Assembly: GCF_014839805.1 (NCBI RefSeq)
Contig: NC_051118.1
Coordinates: forward strand, 7,432,391-7,496,390
Length of the DNA: 64,000 bases
Origin: Manduca sexta
Lineage: Eukaryota; Arthropoda; Insecta; Lepidoptera; Sphingidae
Direction of reading: 5' to 3'
The notes under the pieces: generated by a model
What the model was told of the DNA's origin: nothing
Databases searched by the model: none
The model's input: the letters and a program-made list of their open reading frames with translations, nothing else
Made by a program: the position numbers and the translations under genes
Shown here: piece after piece, positions 35,773 through 48,343 of the stretch
How the letters are laid out: each line of letters starts with the position of its first letter
How positions within the stretch are numbered: position 1 is the stretch's first letter

Positions 35773-36069
35773 GTAAGATTATTTTTTCTTTTTTATGTAT
35801 AATGAATTGCAAACTTATATGCTGTCACATTTTTCAAATAATTTCTTCTTCATATTTTTATTACAATTCGACAGCTGTCTTGGTAATAAACCTCAATATT
35901 TTTGCTTATAAAAATACATTCGAACGTTTCGATAATTTAAAATGTTTATTGGGCCTTAACGTTCAAAAAAGGAAACAAAAGAATAACTTTCAAACTTGAA
36001 TTTCGAACGATCTGTTTTTTAAATAAGTACTGGCACGTAAACTGTGAAGTACAACTACAAACAGAACGT

Positions 36070-36300
36070 TCGTCACAACCTAGACCCGCACATTAGTAAG
36101 TTGAGGCGTGTAGCGCGAATTGTCAAAGGTTTGAGTGGCGGCGTCCACTCGCGCCGGCTGACGTCCGGCTCGTGAGGTGGCTATAAACACGCGCTACGTC
36201 GTGAATTGTAATCGTTGTGTCGGTCGCGGTTGTAGGTGCGGTTCCGAGCGCGGCGGAGTGCGGATATAAATAGTAGTTTTCGCGAACATTTAGGCTTATT
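36070..36300 (+). promoter_or_regulatory. CpG-rich block with TATAAATA in shot intron 2, candidate internal promoter
   Basis: Starting about 300 bases after the exon 2 donor, roughly 200 bases are dense in CG dinucleotides (GTGTAGCGCGAATTG, CACTCGCGCCGG, GAGCGCGGCGGAGTGCGG). They end in a TATAAATA box at 36265-36272, after which the DNA returns to AT-rich. Spectraplakin genes use several alternative promoters, some giving isoforms that lack CH1. Position and composition fit such a start site, but no initiator or first exon was identified. Confidence 0.4.
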
Positions 36301-36794
36301 TACCTAGAAAGAGAAATCGGAAGTGATTAATATTTTGTTTATGTTTGTTTAAAAAGAATAAAAATTTTACGAAATTTCAAAAGTTATCTGTGTCCGTAGA
36401 ATGAAAGTTTAACTTTTTGTATTTAGAACTGTCTTAATTTACGACCAAATGTGGTTTCTATTCTAACATAGATGCAACTATATAAAAAAAAATATTAAAG
36501 TAATAGCAACTTCAATCAATAAAAATCTTATTTTAAGAATTTTATGAAAATATCCGTCGCCTGCAGTTGACATTGCAATTTGAAAAGTATAGTTTGCCGC
36601 TACGGTCGTGTTCGGAATCGCACTATAAATCTTTCATCCAATGCAGCGGTTTGAGAGACTGCTTTGAAAAAGGTTAGACAGTAGACACATAAATACGAAA
36701 CTAAGTTCTTTATGGGACGTTTAAGTTCCTTTTAAAAGAATAAATATTGTTTGTTGGTGAATTCCTAGATTTCTTATAACGATATGTATATTAC

Positions 36795-37119
36795 AATAAT
36801 AATATCAGCCCTGTATTATATACTGTCGCACTGTTGGGCACGGGCCTCCTCTACTACTGAGAGGGATAAGGCCTTAGTCCACCACGCTGACCTAGTGCAG
36901 ATTGATGGACTTCACGCACCCTGAAAATTTCTATTTATAATTTATGAGGTATGCAGGTTACATCACAATGTTTTCTTTCACCGTTAAAGGAAGCGATAAT
37001 TCACAAAGAATATATACATAATATTTTTGAAAAGTCGGAGATGTGTGCCTTTGGGTATTGAACCTGTGGACATACGTCTCAGCAGACCGTTCAACTCCTA
37101 ACTAGGTTAACGCCGCTTA
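36795..37119 (-). mobile_element. B-family SINE, full length
   Basis: CAATAATAATATCAGCCCTG at the tail side; TATTGAACCTGTGG (inverted B box) and CTAGGTTAACGCCGCTTATT at the head. Confidence 0.82.
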
Positions 37120-37284
37120 TTCAACGGTAGCGAACATTAATTTAAGTATATTTAATATATAAAGTAGTAATATCTATAATACATTGTATTTAATAATGAA
37201 AATTAAGGAAATTTTGAGTAAGACAGCTAGAAAAGCAGTAAAAGAAAAAGTTTTTAAACCGCAGAGTATGTTAATATACATAAA

Positions 37285-37572
37285 TTATAATTGCCGCAGT
37301 CTGCACTCAGACGTCACTTGATGATTATTAAGCATTTTTTTAATTCGTTTATTTCTCCATAGACCCTGTGAATTGGAACCTTTGCAACGCCAAATATTTT
37401 GTAAAGATTTTCCAGTATTTCGTATAATAATATTAGCCTTTAATTTCTTCTTAATGTGAAAATATTCGAATTTCCATATCTGATGATCATTTAATTTTAG
37501 TGATGCTGTATTCCCTACGGTAAGAATTTCAGATTTCTTGCATAAAAACAGTTCTATAGTTAAGAAATGCAA
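37285..37572 (-). other. open minus-strand stretch, unidentified, possible coding remnant
   Basis: There are 95 open codons without an ATG start. The middle reads KSEILTVGNTASLKLNDHQI and IIIRNTGKSLQNIWRCKG, which looks more protein-like than the AT-rich noise around it. No family is recognised, and there are no splice or promoter signals. It is kept as a low-confidence remnant within shot intron 2, immediately downstream of a B-family SINE. Confidence 0.12.
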
Positions 37573-38382
37573 AAATATATTTTGACATTTATTTAGAAAT
37601 CATTGTCTTCCGAGTATTATAAATGTCAAAAACCTCGTTGACCTTTAACCGTTGATGACTAGTTTGTGATATTACTAAATTCTAGAGCAAACACACCTAA
37701 CCAAACACAAAAAGGATCGCGGTTGATTCAAATTTGTGTATAATGTTTAAAAAGAGATCATTCGAAGAGTTTGTCTGTCGTTTTTTATAAAAAAAAATTG
37801 AATATGGGAATTTGAAGTATATCACCCCTAAAACAAGCTAGTAGAGCACTGAACATTTTTCAAAAATTACATACATATATTTCCGGGAGACAATCGCTTG
37901 GCTATGCCTCTGGCATTGCTTTACTCCAATGACGGTGGATGCTGCTTACAATCAGGCTGACCGCTCGCTCATTTGCCAACTAAGGCAAAAAGAAACATCT
38001 TATCCATTTTTTAAAGTAATAATGTTCATTTTTTGTAATAAAATCAAACTTGTTTGAATATCCAATCACATTTGATACTTCTAGTTCAATTTCTTCGAAT
38101 CTTCAGCTGTTTGTTATAGCTGATTTAGTCATCGCAAAACAGCAATGACTCAAGCCTGTAGCACAAAGGCTCCAAGCTCAAACACGGCATCCCCTTATCC
38201 GTCTGTGTAAATAAGCAAACCGATGTCTTCAATCTGCCTCCTGCGTTGATAATTCAATAAACAAATCCTCGTGCAGTTATTGTGAATCATTTCTCTTTGT
38301 GATGAGGGTGCGTTCGTAATTAACTCATATTGTTTACACTTATTCTTTACGAGATATTAAGGAAGGATTCGCTGTTATTATG

Positions 38383-38609
38383 CTCACGCCTTCCATCCAC
38401 AAAGGGGTAGGCAGAGGCGCAACTGGTGTAACCGCTTTTCGCTTCATGATATGATAAGGGGCGAGCCTGTCAGCATACCGGCTAAATTCTAACTTCCAGG
38501 TTGATATTAAGTATAAAAATCGAATATCATTTGGCCAGGCCCAGGGGTCGAACCCTAGACCTCAGCACGGCAGAAGAACTGTTACAAATGTACGCTACTG
38601 ACTCAGTCA
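38383..38609 (-). mobile_element. A-family SINE, diverged
   Basis: AAAGGGGTAGGCAGAGGCGC, ATGATAAGGGGCGAGCCTG and CAGGGGTCGAACCCTAGAC (inverted B box). Confidence 0.75.
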
Positions 38610-38966
38610 AGAATTTGCTATTGAGTTGCTACTGATTAGAGTTAATGAAGTGTATTTACATAGATGTGTTACTTACGGATAATTGATTACCTGAGATATG
38701 TTTTGTGTGATATATATCTATGTGGAGTTTATATTGTCATAAAGAATAATAGTTCTGTTGCGAAGCATTAAGTTATTCAATGAATATTTATTAAGAGCTC
38801 ACGGAATCTTGAGGATTCTTGGAAGAATGAAATTTTAAGAAATTGCTGAGTTAAAGACTCTTGATAATTTAATACTGTCTGCTTTGTATTTCAAATTTTG
38901 AGCAGTGGTTTTACAGTTTATGTCTACTTGAAGAACCTACCATTAGTTTTAGTTGTTATAGTCAGG

Positions 38967-39142
38967 GCGCCCTATTCCATCTACACGGGCGAATCGGTAA
39001 TTAAAGGATAGCTTTGAAAGCCGTATTGGTAAATAGGATATTTTTGATTCTTTTACCTACACGGCTATCAAAACTGTCCCTCGATTAGAACGGCCGTAAT
39101 TAGCAATAGACGGATATACCCCCGTACACGGAATAAACCTTC
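38967..39142. mobile_element. MITE-like element with imperfect inverted ends (tentative)
   Basis: CCCTATTCCATCTACACGGG at the left faces CCCCGTACACGGAATAA at the right. Inner blocks around GGTAATTAAAGG and GGCCGTAATTAGC also mirror. Confidence 0.4.
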
Positions 39143-39269
39143 TTCTTCTTAGTCGTAACACTCTTGACAGAGTGATCGTGGTCGCGAATAAACGTAACTA
39201 CACATTATTAAAAACACAGTTTTGAAATTAACCACATCAAATTTCACAATACATACTACATAAAATACT

Positions 39270-39714
39270 TCAAATGATCAAGTCATCCCAATATACTAAG
39301 GAATCCAGACGCTGCGAACAGTGATCTTGCATACCAAGTACCAATTCGCAAGGATCAAGATGACGCATTCCACGACCCCAATATTTAATCGTCAAGAGAT
39401 ATCCATCGACGGATACCAGAGACCTCAAGTCTGAGTCACAAGCATCCTCTTTATGTGAAAGTGGCACGCATATGTACAAATGAATCAACGATATATTATG
39501 TTTTTTTAATAAAAGTAACCGTTGTATCGAAATTGGTATGTTTGAACGAGTCTTCTGTTTGGTGTGGGGAAGGATTATGTGTTGATTCACCGAGCAATAA
39601 GTTTGGAAGTTTCTCATGTGGGTCTTGAACAACACATACGTTGATAAAGGTCAATATACCATATTCAGAGGAGATATTTATATGCCAGGAAATATCTATA
39701 CACTTTTTAATCAT
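39270..39714 (-). pseudogene. unidentified minus-strand coding remnant with one frameshift
   Basis: Two open frames overlap on the minus strand in shot intron 2. The first (39496-39714) opens with ATG and runs through DPHEKLPNLLLGESTHNPSP to a stop just after a run of seven A (minus sense, about 39499-39505). The second (to 39270) is open through the same place in another frame and continues with YICVPLSHKEDACDSDLRS and HLDPCELVLGMQDHCSQRLD to a stop. The pattern, one frame ending at a homopolymer where another takes over with mixed-composition, protein-like sequence, is typical of a single-base indel in an old coding sequence. I do not recognise the family. No intron signals were needed to explain it. 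Confidence 0.3.
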
Positions 39715-42700
39715 TTGTATTGTGTGTGGTGAAATTGAGAGATTTAATAAAATCGTTTCAGATTTTTGGTGGTCAAAATAGATCCCTTAAAAACCATTTT
39801 TATGGTATTTTGGGTGTTTGTGAGCAGTGGATGTCGCTAATCAAGTAATAAACCTAGGTACTTGGTTGCCTTAAAAATTGACAATATATTAAAAATAGGT
39901 TTACATTTATTTTTCTCTGAATATAGTATAGTTGAGATCATCTTACTAAAAGTTAGTATGCGCATAACTTTAAGAAACACTGATGCCCATGTTAACTTTA
40001 TTGTCGATTTAAATGATCTGACCGGCTTGTACCTGGTTTGACCGTTTCGTTCTGACTGGAGGTCGTGGATGGGAGTGGATAGGTTTTTTCTTCTTTACTA
40101 ATAAATTGATTAAGGTTGAATCGGTGTCTGGATTGTGGATGACCTTGGATCAGTTAATAATAAATCTCAAACCTCTGTGGCGAAAAACTGTACATAAATA
40201 AAATGCAATGGAGTCCCTGGATATCGCTCTACTGCTAACATGTTGACGGTTTTATATCAATTGAGCTGACTGATATTGTAAATGTCATTGTGGTTTCTAT
40301 AACGATGGAAAATAACATGAATAAAAAAAAGGTGTTGCTGTTAGACATTCGATGTAGCGTAAACTCTATTAATAGTAAATAAACTGTCGTTTATAAATTC
40401 TGAGGACGTTATTTAGTCTGCTAGATATCCCATTCCTAACAGAACTATATAATAACACTTAATCAATTTAGCGTTTAGAGTTTCATCAGGATAAGATTCT
40501 ATCTCATATTTTAACATGCAAATAACCTATAATAAATCCCTTCACTTCCAAATCTTAAACGTTCTATTTTTATTTATCAGACACTAGCTGACCCAACAGA
40601 CATTGTCTTAACTATCATTTTGCAGCGCGCATTCTGTCAATCGCTGACAGTTATGTAAAGTTAATAGTCTCGTTAAGTTTTCTTAAATTTTCTAATTGTC
40701 CGCACAATTAATTGAATTTTATCTTTTATAAGAATCTTCTCCTGACAATAACAAACACAACAAAAAAAAAATGTGAAATCGGTCCAGCCATTCACGCGTG
40801 ATGGCGTGACCAAGGGAAATAGGGATTCATTTTTATATATATAGATTATGCGTACATAAATTTCGCAGCAAATTTCTCTCACCAGTAAATTATAATTTGA
40901 ATCCACCACGGGCTATTCAACTTGAGCCCGTTTTGACCGTTTCGTTCTGGCCAGCGGCTGGAGGTCGGATCAGGGCGTGACGTCACACGGAGACCGGTCC
41001 TCGGAATTTTTGCAATCCTTTTATATTTCTGCGAATCTGTACCGGTTTACATTTTAACCACAATGAGCCCTTGTTGGTCTTTGATTGTTAAGATCTCGCA
41101 TTGTGAGCGTTTTTACGGTGCTGTGATTTTTATTGAACGTTTGGCATTGCTGTTATTCGGGCTTGGAATATCAGTTGGCGAAGTTCATTGAAAAGTGGGT
41201 TTAAACCAATTTTATGATTTCAAGGAACAAATATTGATGGAAGTATGATGTATGTAACAAAATTTTCAATTATAGTTCTTAAGTTCTCAATTATTCTCAA
41301 TCGTTCCCATTAATATCCTCGTTTAGAAATTTAGTAAGTAATTTTCATGTTCGAAGCTATGATTTTTAACAAAGGCAATCACGACCTTAACATCTTATAG
41401 AGTTATAGGCTCCTGGTAATTACATTTATGTACTTACGCCTTATTCTTTCGCAAATCAGTTTATTAAATTATTAATGCCCTGGCAGATCGACAAGTATCA
41501 GATAAAAATATATTCTATACTTAGGACTTGGAGAGCCTAAAATCTCATAACAATAAGTTACCTAACACCATAGCATAATGCCCTATGGTATTTAGTTACC
41601 TATAACAAAGGATGTTATCGCATGAGTCACAGCGGATGCGTGTCGCAACCACGACCGCCAACATCTTGCAAGCTTATGAACTCCTGGTAGATTGACCTGA
41701 ATTTTTCACAAGATTACCTGTCATCTATTTTGATTAGATTTTGATAAGCCCATTTGGCTGATGTTTTGTAATAAATGTAACGGAATTTTAATATGTAAAA
41801 CGTCAGTTTGTGCATTGTCATTCTTATCTATATAAATATACGTTTGTTGGAGCTTAATCACTGGAATTACTGAACTGATATTGAAAATTCTTTTAGTAAA
41901 AGGAAGCTACAATTACTCCTGCGTGCTATAGTCTATAATAACCCGAGTAAATATTTGTCCAAAACTATTTCAGACGAGCGTTAAAGTTATTGTTATATTC
42001 TCGGTTAAATGATTATAGCGTAAATTACATTCATAATGAAACGACATCAAATGGCATAGACCAGTCATACAACGTCATAAACATACGAGATCATCACAAA
42101 AAAAATAATACTCATTTAGCTAGTCTTTCCTGGTATATGATTCAAACTAGTATAATTAAATAGAGCTGTTCTACTAGAATGTTGACTCAGAATGGTCCAT
42201 TAGTTAAAAAAAGATAATATTCATTCTTATTTGTTCGGACTATGGCTTTTGAAGATGATAACGGTTAGAAATCAATAAACAGACGGACGGATAACCTAAT
42301 TGGTCCGGGGTTTAAAAATAAGTTTACTGTTACAATTGAATTAACAAAAACATACAGGAGATAGGATTTTAGATTATGCGTATAATTATGTAAAAAAACT
42401 CGCTTTTATTCGTTTTATTAGACTTAAAAGAAACAATACTGCCGTGCTAAACGCAAAAGCGGCATGTCAGAGAAACCTTATTTCGAGATAATCGAAGTTT
42501 TGTAAACATAGTTTTATGGTTTTGTATGTAAAACTGAGATGGAGAAACTCTTTTTAAGTTTTTTTTAACAAGTTCCAAACAAGATTCCGCTATTTAGGTA
42601 AGTTCATTGGATGTGTATTTCTTTAAGCTATCTGACGAGATAAAAATCTGATTTTTTGAGATACCGCTTTTGAGCTTAGCACTGCAGAATAGTCCTATTT

Positions 42701-43446
42701 AAATACTTCGAAATATAACATAGCAATAAAAGTATAAAAATAAGAACAATTTACTTAATTTAAAAAAAATCACACATGGTAACCGTAAATCCGGCGCCTA
42801 CGAATCAGCAACATCTGCCCACAGATTAAAAAATAAAAAATGTATACGTGAAAAATTAATGTTCAGTGGCCATATTCGGCGAATTGTGTTGCAGACATTT
42901 CGTAAACTCATTTCAAATTCATTTTATTGCGTTGTAAATCAAATTGCCATCTGTTTGTTACTATGGATGTTCCTTGAAAATATATATTTTTCTTTATATC
43001 CTTTTTATTATATTGAATAACTATAAAAGGAATTACTGTAGTCTCAGGATGAGGATGAATCATATACTAATATTTGTCGATGTTTTTCTTATGCATCTTA
43101 AGAGACTAGCAAGTCTTGGAAGACATCAGATGGCTCGAAAATGCTATAGAATATATGTCCTTGAAATTTGAGGACCCGGTATCGAATTATTCCTTACTTA
43201 TAATAATATATTAAAGTCCCTGTCACATCCCCGGGTTAGAAATTTGCTAAATAATATCGTTACTGTGTACTTTGAAATTAACGTATCGGCCAAAATTTTA
43301 CCATTCATAAACAATTAAATACAATTCTTCAATTGCTTTTCGTCTGCACTGTCGCATACTCGAAAGTAGTTCGAGCTATGTATCAAATAGCGTACCATTG
43401 CGCCCCCAGGCCCCTTCCGGCGAGGCCTCGCATTTGAAAAGCACCG

Positions 43447-43655
43447 TGCCCCTACATTATAAAACAAATTTCTCCGCCGCGTCTGTCTGTCTTAATGCGA
43501 TATGATTAAAATTTAATTCTATGAAATTTGGTAAGGATATAGTTGTAAGACCCTGTGAAGGAGATAAATTTTCTATCCCGGGAAAATATATAGCAGGATA
43601 TTTGTCCTGGAAAACCTTTTTACACGGGTGAAGCCATGGGCAAAAGGCTTTTCTA
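43447..43655 (+). mobile_element. H-family Helitron/RTE-like tail
   Basis: CTCCGCCGCGTCTGTCTGTC, TAAGACCCTGTGAAGGAG, CTATCCCGGGAAAATATATA and CACGGGTGAAGCCATGGGC. Confidence 0.6.
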
Positions 43656-44143
43656 TTATACATAAAAAGTGCAATATTGTAAAACGTCGGAAACAAGAGA
43701 ACAATTATCTGATAGCTGATACAACTAGTAACTTAATTCTTAAAAAAAAATGATCTTAATTTGGAATCAACGCGAGAAAATACAACTGAATACATCAAAA
43801 GCCGTATAAAATAAACATACCAATTCAAAACGCATTTGGAACATCAAAACCGACGTGCAACCATACAGTGTTGGTTATAAATGAACCCGAAGGAATTCAG
43901 GGAGCAAATGCTATAAGGAACGGATAACAGGCTAATAGCGATTATTAATCATGGTGCGTGAGTCAGAGATAACATGGGTAATGGAATGGTGTTCGACAGA
44001 ACTTTAGGTTGAGTGTGTGTTGTGAAGATACTGTGTGTAGTTTTGAAATTCTTGGTGGGTTTCTGGTATTTTTCAGTAGACCAAAAATATGCCTTAATTT
44101 TCAAAAGGATTCCAAAAATAACCATCACTTCAACTAAAAGTGG

Positions 44144-44433
44144 TGTGGCGATAACCTATTTGGGAATGGAACGGGCTGCCACGATGTCAGCAGTTCAAAT
44201 CGCAAGGGCACACACCTCTGACATTTCTAAAATTATATGTGTATTCTTTGTGAATTATCGCTTGCTTTAACGGTGAAGGAAAACATCGTGAGGAAACCCG
44301 CATTCCTAAATAATATCTCTATGGAATTTTTTAGTGTGTGAAGTCTACCAATTAGCACTAAGCCCTCTCAGTGGTAGAGGCTAATGCCTAGTACAGTGGG
44401 ATAGTATATAATAAAGGGCTGATATTATTATTC
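44144..44433 (+). mobile_element. B-family SINE
   Basis: GTGGCGATAACCTATTTGGG (A-box side), CAGTTCAAATCGCAAGG (B box), body to ATAAAGGGCTGATATTATTA. Confidence 0.8.
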
Positions 44434-44691
44434 AATTATAATGAGTTGCAAGTGATTTATCCTTTGTGTGTCAGTAGGATGCCCTAAATTTTTAAATAGC
44501 CCATCTTGAAATAAAGACAAATCTCAGTAACACATGTTTCGTTGTTTATACGTTTTATGAAAACAAAATGTAAAATTAAATTTCTGACTACAATGTGACA
44601 GCATATGAGTAATGATAAAAATTTACACTTTCTGGTGTATTTTTCACGGAAACTGATATCCTTTTTTGTAATGTGTTATAATTAAGGAAAT

Positions 44692-44809
44692 TAAGAGTGA
44701 CAACTTAGAAATTACCTATTACCGTTTTATGGTATATATTTTATATTAACAATTTTATAGTCCCATTATAGACTATAAAAATCCAATTATGTGGGTTGTC
44801 ACTCTTTTA
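44692..44809. mobile_element. short TIR element, about 118 bp
   Basis: TAAGAGTGACAAC at the left and GTTGTCACTCTTTTA at the right are inverted repeats. An inner palindrome TTATAGTC...GACTATAA lies near the right end. No coding capacity. Confidence 0.6.
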
Positions 44810-44849
44810 TCCAATGTTGAATTATTATTATCGATTAATACAAAAGTAT

Positions 44850-46740
44850 TCGTGTGTTTAACATTCCATCGCTTTTCCTTTGGATCCCGGACAGCACTGG
44901 AAATATCTCAAGGTCTGTAGTCTTCGGTTGTTTATGCTTTTATTTTGAGTTGCGTAGTATTTTTGTTACTTGCCATAAGGTCAAAAATTCTTCTGAAATT
45001 TTAATCGTTGTCATGAAAGTAGTCATTCTTTTGTTTCACACTCAATTATCGAATTTATCGATTATTTTTTTATTGAATATCTTTTGAGCCTTGCCTACAT
45101 TCCTTTTCAATGGTATATATCATAGATATATTTCTAAAAAGTCGCGTTATATCTCAGATTTATCAGTTGACTTCCTTTGATTTATTTCTCTTCGTATTTT
45201 TGCTCAGTCTATAGTTTATGCGTCTGAGTAACAGTTATTATCTATGTTGATTGTCAACCTTTCTGAAAGTCATGAGAAAGCTCAGACGTCCCGTACGAAA
45301 ATTTTACTTCAGCAAAGAGCAATATCAATATTCGTCGCGACATATTTGAATTACCTTAATAGAATTACAATCAACTGAAATACATCGCTATTGACTCCCA
45401 ATGCTTTTAAAAGGCTCTTATAGAATCAATTTGATGTATTGAATACAAATCATCAATCATTGTTACTGCAAACGCACTTTCGGTTTCAACAATTGTCGTC
45501 TCGCCTTGCATGGTTATTGCATTATTATTTCGATAGTTTCATTGTTAGTTTTATTTTCCTGCTTTTGAGTTTTTGTTGTGACATCTGTTTTAATGAGATA
45601 AGATTATGTAGATAACGTTTCTTAATTAAGTTGACATTTTTCATTTTTATTTGCATTTGGATTTTTAGATTGATAACGTTCGTTATTTTTAATTGATATA
45701 CGAATTTCCATTTTTTCACATTCAATTTAATCAAATGTTGATTATGATTCATCGTTTATTTCTAGTCCTGATTTACTTACTCAAATTTTGTTTTGATCGA
45801 CAATTGAATACCATCAGTGATTTGTGTAGTCTACCATTCCCTTTAACAAATTCATCCAAATTGCATGACTTAGTTCCGTAGTGGCTTTCTCTACAATATA
45901 TTTGGTTTTGATACTATCGTGTGGTCCAGGTGTTAAAGTATTTATGTCCAATGCTGCTCGGACAGACGTACACGCGTCTGCACGTTTGCGAGATCATCAA
46001 CAACCAGCCGTGTTGTCCGCCACAACAAGTAAGTGTCGTTGTTTGTTGACTGTTGAGAATGCTTCGTAGGATTTTGTTTGCCATTTGCACCGATTTAGGC
46101 TGACCATGATGTGATAGATTTTGATCTTGTAGAGTTGTTACAGAGCAATCTATGTTATTTTAATTTTACTTTATTTAACTAAAGGCTATAAATAAAAAAC
46201 ATACTACGCATCTTTTGACAATAGCTAGAACTATGTCGGAATGTTTTATCAAAGATAAACTTAATAACTCTAAAGCAATTCGTGGAAACAGGGATTAGTT
46301 GTCCTTTTTTATTACTTATACCTCTTATGTATAAGTGAAAATGATAACCCGGATGATTTAGTTAATTTATATTATAGTTGCTACACCTTCTACCGGATTT
46401 TGATCTATCCTATGAGATGGCTAAGGCTAAGTTTACACTTTAAGGCTTCAAACATTCTGAAATCTCTAGTGTAAACTAATCGGTGTATTTGCTTTAACTC
46501 GTTGTTTGTACTTTAGTTTTAATAATTCGTATTTATTTTTGATTCATAACATTTAGCAGTTGTTTTTAGATGTCGTGCCTCACATTAATGCATGGTTGTT
46601 TGTTGTTTTTATTTTGGTTTCATTAACATCACACTTCGTTTACATTGGAAAATACGATTTCACTGAACGATTGAGTGATCGTGTGACGTCAATATCAGAA
46701 TTACAATTGGCAGTTTACCTCATCCTGGCATAGTTTTGCT
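44850..46740. other. T-rich stretch with unassigned short frames
   Basis: Several modest open frames on both strands (for example 45881-46069 +, 45525-45752 -). The patch 45950-46030 is more protein-like on either strand, which could mean decayed retroelement sequence, but I recognise no domain. Confidence 0.3.
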
Positions 46741-46756
46741 GTTGGTAGGATATATT

Positions 46757-46920
46757 TTATATCCGCCCGTATAACGACCACCGTACACAAAGTCTTAAAA
46801 CAGACCGACATGATTGTATCTACTGCCGAGGAGTAATCATCTCTCAGTCGACATTCTATTGGACCCCTCTCCACTTACCATCAGGTGCTGTGGGGTCACT
46901 TTGCCGTGTATAAAAAAATG
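46757..46920 (+). mobile_element. C-family SINE-like repeat
   Basis: CCACCGTACACAAAGTCTTA, CTGCCGAGGAGTAATCATCT, CCATCAGGTGCTGTGGGGTC and an A-rich end. Confidence 0.7.
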
Positions 46921-47755
46921 GTTTAAAACCATATTCTAGACTTCGGTTGTCATCAGCCAGGTGGACCATCAGCTCCTACGCTTTAGAGAGATATGTAATC
47001 ATGGACAGCTAGAATCTTCAGTGGATCAGGACATATTATCTGAAGTCCTGAATTAAGCCATAACATTAGACTCTTTGTTTTCGTTAACCTCACTGGATTC
47101 TAGTTTCGAACACATTGTTGTTTCGCTTCGACTAATTCGTTTTAGTTGCATTTTAGTTTACTGTTGTTAGTTTGTTATATTCATTTTGTTGATTTAGTGT
47201 TTTTGTGAGTTTTTGCACGCGTTTCAGATTGCCCTTTTTATTTTCTACACCAGAAACTAAAATACGGATCCAATCAATCAAATTAAGTATGGGATACCAA
47301 TCGGAGAGAAGCGTCATCGAATTTGTATTCTGTATTCATTTTGAAGGAAAAGAAAGAATGGAAGAAAGAACATTTTATTTTTCGAACGGACAAAAACAAG
47401 ATTATATATTTTATAAAAATATATTATATTGTTCCAACAATGGGAACCCTGATTCAGCTCGTAACTGCAGTACAGCGTAACCAATACCGCATTGCTGATT
47501 TTAGACGAGAGACCGAGGTGACACACGATCACGATTTTGTGAGGGATATGATGTTGATTTTGAATGACAAGGTTGGCATAAACTATTAGATACAAAGAGC
47601 ATTACAAGCAAAACCAACGGCAATTTCTCACACTGTTCATAATTCCTAAGTGAAGAGTAATGAAGAAAACTAAAGTTAAAAACGACGGGTTTCCAACGAT
47701 CTCTATTTTAAATTATATCTTATGCTTCGGTACTAATGTTGTTTATTGTGCGCAG

Positions 47756-47845
47756 GTGAATCGTCACGTAAACGATCTGTTCGAGGACCTGCGCGATGGA
47801 CTCAACCTCATTTCGCTGCTGGAGGTGCTTTCTGGCGAACACCTC
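47756..47845 (+). CDS. shot: shot coding exon 3, CH1 middle segment
   Basis: This 90-base, phase 0-0 exon encodes 30 residues ([15 protein letters not shown] followed by [15 protein letters not shown]). This is the CH1 stretch that follows the first actin-binding helix; the [21 protein letters not shown] core is nearly invariant in spectraplakins and plectin. The acceptor is TTGTGCGCAG ending at 47755, and the donor GTGAGT starts at 47846. It is GC-richer than the surrounding AT-rich intron, as expected for conserved coding sequence. The Val-Asn at the start follows directly on the KHLKK of exon 2 with no phase break. A MITE-like inverted repeat begins only about 55 bases after the donor. Confidence 0.96.
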
Positions 47846-47901
47846 GTGAGTATTCATTAACATTATAACAGTTTACAGATATAGAACAATCTAGTATTAT
47901 A

Positions 47902-48042
47902 CTGGGTCATTTTGACATTGCGTTACTAAATGAAACCACATGCTTATCTACTTTATGTATTATTTTTTTTTCTTTGTGTTTTTTTTTTCTTTTTATACTT
48001 TTTTTTGTTAAAAATAGTAACGCAATGACAAAATGACCCTGC
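47902..48042. mobile_element. MITE with about 25-bp inverted ends next to exon 3
   Basis: TGGGTCATTTTGACATTGCG then TTACTA at the left; TAGTAACGCAATGACAAAAT then GACCCT at the right, differing by one internal base. The interior is T-rich. Confidence 0.78.
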
Positions 48043-48167
48043 ATATTAATAAAATTTTTAACAATTTAAAGCAACAGAACATCGTAAAACCTTTTTTTTT
48101 GGAATCGCACATCGATTATTGATATGACTGCATCGCACATTGAATATTGACTGCAATTTTTTTTATA

Positions 48168-48255
48168 ATGATTTCTTATGTTTACGCGAATGTTAGACAT
48201 TGAAAGTAAAAGTATTTACCGCGAAAAATCCGTTTAATACTTTTATTTTCAATGC
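48168..48255 (+). repeat. F-family fragment
   Basis: TTTCTTATGTTTACGCGAAT and GTTAGACATTGAAAGTAAAA, then it breaks off. A C-family fragment in minus orientation (TACCTGATGGTAGGTGGAG) follows at 48256-48330. Confidence 0.65.
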
Positions 48256-48343
48256 TTTTTTTTTGCGGGCATAGCATCGTGATCCCGCGGTACCTGATGG
48301 TAGGTGGAGTGGGGTCCAGATAGAACTAAAACATTTATTACAA

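Larger units (their letters stand above)
35773..47755 (+). other. shot: shot intron 2 (about 12.0 kb)
   Basis: The intron runs from the GTAAGA donor to the GTGCGCAG acceptor. It contains the CpG/TATA block (36.07-36.3 kb), SINEs at 36.8, 38.4 and 44.1 kb, coding-like remnants at 37.3 and 39.3 kb, a TIR element at 44.7 kb and a C-family SINE at 46.76 kb. The stretch 41.0-43.4 kb and the T-rich stretch 44.85-46.7 kb show only short unassigned open frames. Confidence 0.85.

Noticed and set aside
35748..35999. 83-codon frame starting inside exon 2
   Set aside because: It uses a different frame from the conserved CH1 peptide and is mostly intron.
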